From positions 62,001-126,000 of the forward strand of contig CP137869.1 in the NCBI GenBank assembly GCA_034406715.1: a stretch of DNA of 64,000 nucleotides, given 5' to 3'. The translations under genes were made by a program, and so were the position numbers. The stretch's first letter is position 1. Each line of letters opens with the position of its first letter. Source of the DNA: Rhodotorula mucilaginosa. Taxonomy: Eukaryota; Basidiomycota; Microbotryomycetes; Sporidiobolales; Sporidiobolaceae. This document shows, piece by piece, positions 1 through 9,294 of this stretch. Below the pieces are notes generated by a model. That model searched no databases. It saw only the letters and a program-made list of their open reading frames with translations, and had not been told where the DNA came from.

Positions 1-1775
1 CTTTGGGGACTACTACTACTACTGGTGCGCGGGAGGACGACCAAGATGAACGGGAACAGGACGGGTTTTTGGTCCACTCCAACGGCGACAGCAACGGCAA
101 CGGCAATGGCAACTCGAAAAAGGGCAAGCGAGCCTCGATCCTCAAGAAGTCGTCGCCGCAGAACGGGACCCAGTCGCGCGACGGGCAAGTCTTGATCCTT
201 GGGGAAGACGACGTCGGTAACCACGACGAAGACGAGGACGAGGCGACCAAATCGAACGGACAGGTCAAGACCTACGCGCAAGCTGCTGCGGTCGATCCCG
301 AAGCGGATTCGAACGACCCGAAGAAGAAGAACAAGAACAAGAAGCGCCGCGTGTTTCAGAGTTTCCCGAACACGCCGATCCCGAGCGTGTACTCTTCCAG
401 CAGCCTCGGCGACCGCACCACCGACGCCGATGACCACGACGACGAGGACGATGACGACGACGAAAGCAGTAGCAGTCTCGACTCCGACGCCGAAGAATGG
501 GGCTACCGTCGCGGTTTCGGTCGTCGTTCAGCTGGATATTTCTCCGGCCCGCGCGCAACTCGGTTCAAGAAGTTCCTCACCCGAGCCTGGAAAAAAGTCA
601 AGAGGATCGGGAGGATGGTGGGCGAGTTTATGACGGTGCCGCTGTGGGCGGCGGTGCTCAGTCTCGCGGTCGCGTGCATCCCGCCGGTGCAGCACACGCT
701 CAACAAGGCTGAACCGCTCAAGGCGTGCGTTCTTTTTTTCGCGTCCCTCCTTTTCCCCTCGCCTTTGATCCTACTCTGTGTTTGGCCTCCACCGAGCCAA
801 GAAACCCCACACTGACATCGTTCTACCCCTGCGTGCGGGCGTGCAGCGCGATCCGCTCGGCCGGTTCTTGCTCCGTCCCCATCACGCTCGTCACCCTCGG
901 CGCCTACTTCTACGCGCCTTCAGCCGCCGCCGCCGCCGACACGTCCCCCCTCCGCCGTGAAGACCAAGAGTTGCCGCCGCGCGGGTGGAAGCGGTACGCC
1001 CGCAAGGTCGCGCGCGCGGTCAAGACCCCGTTTGTCGCGACGGCGACGAGTCTCAACAGCGTCACGGGCGCCGACACCGACCCGAACCCGATCGACGAGA
1101 GTCGTGAAGTGGCGACTTCGACCGCGGAACAGAAACGGCGCGCGACGAGGAACGAAAACTTGACCATCTTTGTCGCCGTCATCTCGCGCATGGTCGTCGT
1201 CCCGCTCGTCTTGATCCCCCTGTTTGCCTACTATGCCAAGGTCACGTTCAACGTCGCGGACGACCCGATCTTTGTCGTCGTCGCGTGCTTGCTCATCGGG
1301 TGCGTTTCGCTTGCGTCTTTTCATCGTCATTGACATGGACTCGGTACTTTGAAATCCATGTGCTGACTTGACGACACTTTTTCTGGTACGCACAGCTCGC
1401 CGACCGCCATCACGCTCGCCCAGATTACTTCCTCTGCCGCCGGTCCGACGTTCGAACGCCTGATCTCGCGCACGCTCTTCGTCAGCTACGCCTTCCTCAC
1501 GTGCGTTCTCCCACCTCACGCTTCTCTCTCTGCAACTTGCACTCGCTTGCCGCTTGCGACTGATGCCCTGTGACCGTCGCGATACGCACAGCGCTCCGAG
1601 CACGATCTTGCTCGTACTCGCCGCCCTCTGGATCGATGGCTTGCAGCACCCGCATCGGAACGGACCTGGACAAGGACACGAGCACTCTTTGCTCGTGTTC
1701 GGGCCGGGCGCGGTCGCGGCCGGGGCCATGAACGCCACGCTCGGTGGCAGTGGCAGCTACGGCGGCGGTTGGTGA
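1..1775 (+). CDS. Auxin-efflux-carrier-like membrane transporter (Ecm3 type), 5' partial
   Basis: This is the C-terminal 487 codons of a membrane transport protein of the fungal Mem_trans (PIN-like, yeast Ecm3/YNL095C) family; the start lies left of the window. Exons run from the edge to 724, then 847-1299, 1396-1500 and 1592-1775, all with gtgcgt donors, and the frame closes at a TGA. The first 190 residues are a long polar loop rich in Asp, Glu, Asn and Lys, as expected of the central cytosolic loop. Hydrophobic helices follow (FMTVPLWAAVLSLAVACIPP, then a segment around PITLVTLGAYFYAP, then MVVVPLVLIPLFAYYA), then LIGSPTAITLAQI and a last helix APSTILLVLAALW. The family is placed in ER or plasma membrane; its substrate in fungi is unclear. 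Family assignment is firm; the exact paralogue is not. Confidence 0.82.
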
Positions 1776-1994
1776 TTCGATCACGCCCTCGAATAGCCTC
1801 AAGATTCACGGAGACCAAGCTTTTTGCTTTTCCCCGCCACCCGACTCCTCTTTTTCTCCCTCTCTCGCTTGTATCACTAATCCACACCCACATCCGTGTC
1901 AACTCTCGATCATTTACAATACTCGTACATACAATCTTTTTGCCCTTCCCTGCCGCAGATGCAATTGTCTATCATAGTATGCTCTTCCTCCGTC

Positions 1995-4900
1995 TCAGCA
2001 AGCCGGCGAAGAGAGAGGGATCTTGACCGTCGTCGCCAGTCCGCTCAGGCTCGTTTCCTGTGCGTTGCGTAAACGAAGGCCCACATGGATCAGCGACCTC
2101 GTTTGTCGAAGGGTTCCCATGTACAAGAGAAGACGAGACAGGTAACGCACCTTGTAAGCAGAGTGCATGTCTCGCGCCGTGAGCCGCATCGCCTCGATCG
2201 CGTCGTCAAGCGAGACCGAGTGAATGCCTTCGCCCGCGAGTGCAAGTTGAGCGGCTGTGCGTTGGTGGGCCCAGATTTTCGACGGGTCAGCGTCCCTGCG
2301 TTTGCGAGTTCGCAGAAGAGACTGCCCGAATGGAATGGAACGGAAACGCACCGGTCACGGCTTTGACGGCGCCGAGAGAGTTCCTGTACGCGCACACGCA
2401 AGATCAAGATCAAGATCTGGATCAGGTTTCCGCCGTCGACGATGGGTCTGCCGGATCCAGAAAGTAGGATGCTTGGCTGCGTACCTTTCGATGCAAGGCA
2501 CTTGTACAAGCCCGTCGATCGGATCGCACGTCAGGCCCAAAGAACTGCGTGGTTCCCAAAATTTCGTCAGTCTCAGTAAAGCAAGAAGGGCGACGTTGCA
2601 AGACACGGTGGGGGGAGGAAAACGCACTGCTCGATCCCGATCTCGGCCGCTTGCATGATCTGCGACGGCGTCCCGCCCATGCAGGCCGTCAAGGCTCCGG
2701 CCGCCATTGATCCCGCGACGCCGACTTCGGCCATGCACTACGGAACCCGGCATCAGGGGGTCAGTCTCAACAGTTTGTGATACAGGAGCGAGGGGGAAAG
2801 AGAGAGAGAGCACTCACGCCTCCTTCGGCTGCGCTGATAGTCGCTCCTCGCTTGTACAGCATTCCGATCGCTGAGAGGGGGGCAGGGTCAGCAGCTGAGT
2901 TACGATTCGCAGATTGCGTCGTCGAAGAGTTAGGGCGTACCCGCCGCGGTGAGCAAGAAAGTCTTGATGTCGCGCTCGGCATCGTCCGAGATGAACTCGA
3001 TGAGGTATTTCAGCACCGAGGGGATGACACCCGAGGCTCCCTGTGAAGTCAGTGGACGCAAATTGTGAGTTCAAGCCCGATGCTCTGCACACCCTTCTCC
3101 TCCCACACCGCACGGGCATGAAAAGGCGAGAGAAAGCAGCGCGTCGACAGGAACTCACATTAGTCGGTGCCGTGACCACCCTCCCGCCACTCGCGTTCGT
3201 CTCGTTGACGGCAATAGCATAGCAGCTCAACCAATCAATGCTCGGGAATTGTCCTTTCGTCCTCGGCGTCGGCGGCAACGGATGTTCGAACGATCCGACC
3301 ACGAGGCGCGGACTCCGAGTCGAGCCGGCCGCAGCGAGAGGAGGTGCGTGATGATTGAATCCGTGAGCGAGCGTAAGTGGTTGAGATGCCGAAGGTGGAG
3401 GTGGAGGAGGTGGGAGTTGCGAATCGGGAGGGGCAGCGGAAGGAGGGATCAGAGAAGGGTAGAACCCTTTGAAGAGGCGGCGGTAGAGTCCTGGTGCTCG
3501 GCGGCGGACTTGAAGTCGACCAGGCAGCGTCGGGTCCTCTGCGCACGGCACACACACCGTATGATCAGCTCCTGGATCTGCCGGGAAGGGAAGGGATTGG
3601 GTTTTACGCACGAGACGAGACTCCAGCATGGATCGAAGCGTCCATGACTCGCCACAGGTTGAGCAACTTGTCCGAGATCTCGGCGTCCGAATAGTAAATG
3701 CGTTCGTTCCCCCACACACTGCATGGTTACCCGAAGCAGAGTCAGCCTCGAAGCTCTCTCCGCTCGTGCGCTTCCTGGTGGGGTCAGTCATCAACTCACA
3801 GCTGGGCAATGGTAAGCTGTCAAAACCGATTTGCGAGATGGGGCTCGCGTCAGTTTCATTCAGTTCTTCAAATCGGGAGGTGGGGAATGCGAGTCAAGAC
3901 TGCTCACATTGTGCTGCTGGGTCAACCGGACCAACCCGGCCGCGTTCCTGAACAAGTACGGCAAAGGCAAACTCGGCACTTCGGATCCCTTCTTCGAAGA
4001 AGCCTCGTTGTGCTCTTCCTCTGCGGCAGCGGTGGCGGCGGTCTCTTCGGGCCCTTGCAGGATCGCAGCGGGGAGGGCGGGCGAAGCGAGCGTTTCGGGC
4101 GAGAGGCCGTGAGTCTGGTCGCGCCGGACGTGGTCGACTTCTTCCTTGTGGATGCCGCGGTAGTACAAGTTCTCATCGACTGTGCGTCCGGTAGTAGCCG
4201 TCGAACACATCGCAGCAGCAGTGATATCAGCTTCAATGTTTCCGGGAAAATCGGGCTCGAACGGGGGCGCACCTTGAGTCTGCTCATTGACGACAAAGCC
4301 GCCTCCGACCGAAAAGTACTCGTTCGTCGCCATCAACGTCCCTTCCTTGTCAAACACGGAGAACCGCATCCCGTTCGGGTGGGCGGGGAGCGGGTCCATG
4401 CGCCAGAGCATGTCCCGGTCGTGCGAGTAGGCGATCGAGTGCCGCCCGTCGAGTTCGAGCCGACCCGTCTCGAGGATCGAGTTGTACCGGGACCCGATCG
4501 TCGAGGCTCTGTGAGTCGGAGTTGGTGGTATGTTCAATTCCATGTCGGCGTGGGAGCAGAACAGCAAGGGACGACTTACTCGATCGTTTCGGGGTCACTT
4601 CCTTCCAAGCCCATCATGATCGCCTCGGGGGTCATGTGCCCCTTGCCCGTCGCCGCCAACGAGCCGTACAATCCAATCTTGAGCTTGTGCACCTTGTCCA
4701 AGATGCCCAAGTCTTGCAGGTCCTGCGAGCGCGTCCGCCGAAAGGTCAGGAATTGGTCGAGAACACAGGTTTTTGTTGTTGCGCCCTGCAAGAGACACGC
4801 ACCGAGACAAAGATTTTGGCGGCGCGCATGGGACCGACAGTGTGGCTTGAAGACGGCCCTACGCCAATAGAGAACAAGTCTAAAGGGCGGGGGTAGGTGA

Positions 4901-5218
4901 GTTGGCTGGATGGGGTCAGATCTGAGGAGGGAGGGACGCACCAAACGCGGAAATGACTGCATGTTCTGCCCTCGGGAGGATGTCCGCCGGTTCGGACTCG
5001 TCTGCGTCTCCTACCCCGCTCGCCCCCGTCGAGATGACCTCGGTCGAGTAAGCTCGTCGGTCGAGGCGGACGGCGGTCTGATGGTGGGGGTGTCGAGGTG
5101 AGCCATTCGAGAGTCGAGGCGGAGGAGCGGGCGCCGTAGAGCGAGAGGAGGCAATGGCGGTGACCAAGCGATTGGCTCCAGTGGTGCCGAGTCGTCGTCT
5201 CGCAGCAGCCTGAAGCAT
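1995..5218 (-). CDS. Single-chain iron-sulfur L-serine dehydratase (L-serine ammonia-lyase), probably mitochondrial
   Basis: The enzyme deaminates L-serine to pyruvate and ammonia with a [4Fe-4S] cluster, unlike the usual PLP-dependent fungal enzyme. The gene is cut by many short introns. The beta domain carries [18 protein letters not shown] (about 4830-4880). The alpha domain carries [15 protein letters not shown], then [16 protein letters not shown] and VPCIERN, which hold the three expected cluster cysteines. The protein ends in Cys immediately before TGA (TGC at 1998-2000). In the Legionella enzyme the C-terminal Cys is the fourth cluster ligand. The chosen start ([16 protein letters not shown] at 5216-5218) gives an Arg/Ala-rich N-terminus without acidic residues, typical of a mitochondrial presequence. 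A Pro/Ser-rich insert, possibly partly intronic, lies near 3300-3540. It shares a 320 bp divergent promoter with GPI19. Confidence 0.85.
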
Positions 5219-5538
5219 CGTTCGCCCTGTTCTCGGTCGCAGAGAGCAAGCAGGCCCCGCTTCCGATAGAGGTGAGTCCGTTGAGAGGTGACAAGGCGGA
5301 GGGGAGGAGCGGTCGCCTGGTCCAGCAGGCGATAGCTGACCGAAATGCAAGAGGCAAGAGCGCGTATCCGTTAAAGGGAGCTTGGGATGAGCGACTATGG
5401 CAGCGAAAGGCAATTGATCGCAAGTCGGCAGTCACGTGATTCGTCACAAACTCGGCACACTTCGCCTCCTTCACCTCTCCCCTTGGAGGCCATCCTAGAC
5501 TCGGAGGGCAGGTGGAAATTACTTGAAACGGATGGGAG
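5219..5538. promoter_or_regulatory. Divergent intergenic region, serine dehydratase / GPI19
   Basis: This 320 bp gap lies between two divergent start codons. It contains a palindromic TCACGTGA at 5432-5439, the kind of E-box bound by Cbf1/Pho4/USF-type bHLH factors. That it is used is inference. No gene is seen here. Confidence 0.35.
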
Positions 5539-6917
5539 ATGACTGCAACAGGCCGCTCGCTGCGCAGCTCGGCGTCAACGACGAGTCTGCCTCCTCGCTT
5601 GCCCTCCTCCACCAGCAACATCCACCACGACTCGCCCACCACCTCAAGAAGAGCCTCGCATAGCAAGCAGGAACCGTCCCTCGCAGAGCTCATCCGCGCC
5701 GAGCAAGACTGGGACAACGCCGCCGCACCGACTCGCTCTCATGCTATCGAAGCAGCACCATTCGCAGCCGATGTAACAAACGACGCAACCAAGCCGCACG
5801 CCCGCCGGCGGAGCAGCGCGCCATTGCCAGACTTACCTCCAGATGCGACTGAAGAGCTAGCGCCTCAGGCAATGCCGCCATTCGCCGGTCATCCTCTCCC
5901 GCCCGTGCCGCCTTTGCTGCTCCCGCCGCACTACGGCAAGCCGATTCGACCGTCTAGTCCAGATGCATTTGCGTGCGTCAAGCGAAATCCGATACCGCTT
6001 CTCGGCGAGGAACTCTGGCTGACCTCGCAGGATCCGCCGCAGTGCCCTGTTCCGACCCGTCCTGCGCTCCCTTTCTCGCCCAGCCTCTCCCTCCGTCTCT
6101 CGCTCCACTTCGTCCCTGGACCTGCTCCACCGAACCAGAGATAACAGCAGCAGCAGCGACAGCCTGCCCTCCGTACCCGCCCGCGGAGAAAAGTCCGGAA
6201 CCGAACCCGCCACCATCATCACCTCGGCGCCGATCGACCGCTCTTCGTCTTCCCTCCCCGCCCAGTTCCCGCCGCGCGAACCGACCGACCCGGCGCCGAC
6301 GGTCGAGTCGCAAGGGTTCGTGCTGTACATTGGGAGTTTGGTCGCGTACGTCATGTACCTCGTGTGGGCGTTCTTGCCCGAACAGTGGCTCGTCGCGATC
6401 GGGATAGAGTGGTACCCCTCCGGGTTCGTTCTCCGCCCTCCTTTTCCATTCGCCGTGTACTGGCTACACCCAGTCCTGCTGACTCTGACACTCACACAGT
6501 GACTGGGCTCTACTCGTACCCGCGTGGATCGTCATGCTCGTCGCCTTCGTCTACATTTCCTACTTCCTCCTCACCATGTATTCGACTCCTTCGCTCGCCC
6601 TCAGCGAACCGTACAACGGTAAACCTCTTCTCTCTCTGACTTGTGCCTCCTAATTGTGTGCTGATGCTGTTTCATCGCGCTCGCCAGACCCTCGAGCTTA
6701 CATCCCCCCACCGCCTCGACCTGAACTTGGCAAGGACGGCCAGCCGCGGCCACCTACGCCGTTGTGGGCTCATGCGGTCCTCTTACCGGAGGAGGCGATC
6801 CCGCCGCTGTACGACTTGCCGATCGAGGTGGTCGAGAGGGTCCTGTACGGCTCTTCGGACGACGATGTTGACGACAACCCGGAAGTTGACGAGGGCGACA
6901 AGGGCGAGGAAGGCTGA
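5539..6917 (+). CDS. GPI19: PIG-P / Gpi19, subunit P of GPI-N-acetylglucosaminyltransferase
   Basis: PIG-P is a small two-helix ER subunit of the complex that adds GlcNAc to phosphatidylinositol, the first step of GPI-anchor synthesis. Exons 5539-5972, 6031-6423, 6500-6618 and 6688-6917 close exactly to 391 residues. The PIG-P domain starts near residue 255: first helix in GFVLYIGSLVAYVMYLVWAF, linker IGIEWYPSGDWALLVPAW, second helix IVMLVAFVYISYFLLTMYS, then the conserved SEPYNDPRAYIPPP. The C-terminal motif DLPIEVVERVLYG is also family-typical. About 250 residues of Ser/Pro-rich disordered sequence precede the domain, whereas most family members are 120-180 residues in total; a downstream start is possible but no better ATG was found. 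Confidence 0.85.
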
Positions 6918-7685
6918 GAAGAATGCGCACTGGATGTGTACTTCAAGCTACCACGAGGCAGGGCAAGTCTTCGCTGTCAGTCAGTGGGCGTTTCTCGCTC
7001 ACTTTCTCCTGCTGCTGCAAACCCGGATGGAACTGATGGGGGTGCGTTTGCAGTTTGAGTTCTGCCCCGGCAGGAGCCGTCAAGTCAGGCTACGCTCTCC
7101 GAAGTCGCTCGCCTACCTAAATAAGCTGCGACAGTCGGCGGCGTCCCTCCGCCCCGAGAACGAGCTGGTCAAGCCCGCGCCCGGAGAACGCCCTTCCGCA
7201 TCGCTCTTTCGTCGGCTACACGACGTCGGCAACCCGACGCCTGATCAAAGTCGATGACGACGGACGGAACTCTGGTCCAGCAGGAACCGCATGCCTCGCC
7301 TCGCCGACAGATCGAACCCGCCTGCCCGAACGCCCCGGATCAAGTCGCCGTACCTCCCAGAAGGGCTTGAGGGGGCACGGCAGTGTCGGGAAGGGGAGAT
7401 GTAGCTCAGGTGGTTTCTGCCATGCGAAAATTTTGCTCTGGGGGTTTGGAACCGGGAGGTCCGAGAACTTGTTCGGGAGGTCCGAGGACTTGTTCTGGTC
7501 CGAGCTTTCACTCGCTTATCGCTCGTTCCTCTTTCTCTCTTTCTTCTGTCTTCCCCATCGTGTTCACTTTCCCGGCCACGTCGGTAAGATCACTTAGCTT
7601 TGGTCCTCTACATCGTATTCACTTTCTGTTCTCAGCAGTCACGCGTTGCAGGCATTCACTTGGCTCGAGGCGCAGATCTGCAAAG
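6918..7685. other. Intergenic stretch without a recognised gene
   Basis: I see no convincing coding exon or RNA gene in this 768 bp gap between two plus-strand genes. It contains one short tandem duplication (7453-7494) and a tRNA A-box-like string near 7400 that does not fold as a tRNA. Confidence 0.4.
7453..7494. repeat. Two-copy 21 bp tandem repeat
   Basis: The unit cgggaggtccgagaacttgt(t) at 7453-7473 is repeated at 7474-7494 with one a/g difference. It lies about 200 bp upstream of the small PPAY gene. No function is implied. Confidence 0.8.
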
Positions 7686-8320
7686 ATGCCGCGCCGAGCG
7701 AACGATATGCACGAAGCAGCAGAGCAGATGCGTCAAGCAGCAGCGCAGTTGCGCGCAGCGGGGTTGCCCGGGGCGTAGGGGCTGGAAGGGGGGGCGGCGG
7801 CGCTTCAAAGGGGGGCGGCGGCGATGCAAATGGGGGCGGAGCAGCTAGGAGCCCACCGGCGTCCAAGGCATCATCCAATGGGCAGCAGTTCCGAGTGAAC
7901 CCCGGGCGCAACCAGCGCATCCATGTTCAGGTGAACCACCCACGCGGCCAAACAAGGGTCCGCGTGGTCCACACGCAGTGGGACCCTGAAGAAGAGGAAC
8001 AAGAAGAGGAGCGTCGGCGCTGGAGAGAGGCACGGCGGCGTCAACAAGAACGGGACCCGCGGCGTCGAGAGCAGCAGGAGCGAGGCCGGACTCGGAGGGA
8101 GGCACCCCAGTACGGGCGGAATCAGGGAGAGACACGCCGGGGGGTTCGGTCTTGGTTTGCCCGCCTTGGATGCGGGATGGGGCCCGTGAGCTCGAATGCT
8201 CCTCGCCGCGCAGCCCTGTCGGCCGCTTCCGACGAGCTCGAGGCGCCCCCGCCACGTGCACCTGAGGAGGCACCTCCGGCTTACTCGGAACATGACCCTT
8301 TCTTCCCCACACAACGGTAG
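7686..8320 (+). CDS. Small hypothetical protein with C-terminal PPAY motif
   Basis: Not assigned to a family. The model is ATG at 7686, exon to 7774, a 74 bp G-rich intron (7775-7848, gtaggg...ctag) and exon 7849-8320, closing to 186 residues. An uninterrupted reading also runs through the intron from a non-ATG codon, so splicing is uncertain. The N-terminus (MPRRANDMHEAAEQMRQAAA) looks helical. The middle is strongly charged, rich in Arg, Glu and Gln (about residues 75-125), probably a single alpha helix or coiled coil. The C-terminal tail holds EAPPAYSEHDPFF, a PPxY motif of the sort that binds WW domains of Rsp5/Nedd4 ubiquitin ligases. An adaptor role would be inference. Confidence 0.45.
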
Positions 8321-9294
8321 CGGCGGATAAGAGTTGTTCATCTGCGTGCTCTTCAAGTCGGTCAAAGCGGGGGCGGACAAGGGCTGTGGGTTTGGGAGAT
8401 GCCGCCCAATAGCAGGATTTCCTACTTGTTGATTTGTTTTTCTGTGTACATCTTGCAATTAGACCCTGATCACCCCTTTCAACAGTGTGATACTCTAGTA
8501 GGCATCGAAGAAAGAGGGCGAGATAGCTGTGAATGTGGCCGTGTACAGGAGACTGCCGCCTCGGAGGAAGTGACGGAGTGGAAGAGGGCTTCAGTCTCGC
8601 CGACGGACGCCAACCGGAGCGCTAGAGACTCGTTCAATCGGTAGTGAGACTGTGCTCGGTGCGGAGGTCCATGTTTCGGGTGATGGCTCCGGAGGAGGTG
8701 CTGCGTTTCCCGAAAAGCAAGACGAGATGCCGCATCCGCGACCGACCCGGAGATACGAAAGAAAGCATCTCGGCGGACGCGCCTTGAGAGCCACGGAGCA
8801 AGGAAGTGACCGGGCAGCGATCAATCCGTGATCAGCCTCATCGCAGCGATGGAGAGCGAGGCGATGGTTCTTTAGTCGGCACGCCGGAGCGGACGACGAA
8901 GGGAGCGACGCGTGTCGGCGGTAGGTGAGCGTTCGAGGCGGAAAGCCATAGCGTCGAATTGTGCACATTGACCGTGTCGAGCATGCTATAGCAGATTGCC
9001 AGTGTATGGCGAGAGGCAAGAAAAGTTCACCGCCCCGAGATTAATGGGCAGCTGAGGAGGTTGACTCCCGCTCTCATCGTGTGCTCGTTGCTCGGATCCA
9101 GCATTCCGAGCCTGCCCACGACGACCAAGCTGCTCTTCCGCTCGGCGTCCCCCGCGTGCCGTCTCGTCCGCAGCGCCCGCCTCGCCGTCCTCGCCCGCCG
9201 CACCGCCGCCGCCTCTGCGCTCCCTCCTCGCTCGCCCTTCCACGCGGGACAGACCACGCACAAGCGCAGGTTCGACAAGCTGCCCGAACTAGAA
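8321..9294. other. Intergenic region and probable ProRS leader
   Basis: No convincing gene is seen in most of this 974 bp. The last 303 bp (8992-9294) are open in the ProRS frame without an ATG and translate to a presequence-like extension. Confidence 0.4.

Noticed and set aside
7400-7470. tRNA-like string (tagctcaggtgg, an A-box lookalike)
   Set aside because: No matching D-stem, no acceptor pairing and no proper B-box at the right distance.
8591-9019. 142-codon minus-strand frame upstream of ProRS
   Set aside because: No domain, no supporting splice sites, composition like a random frame.
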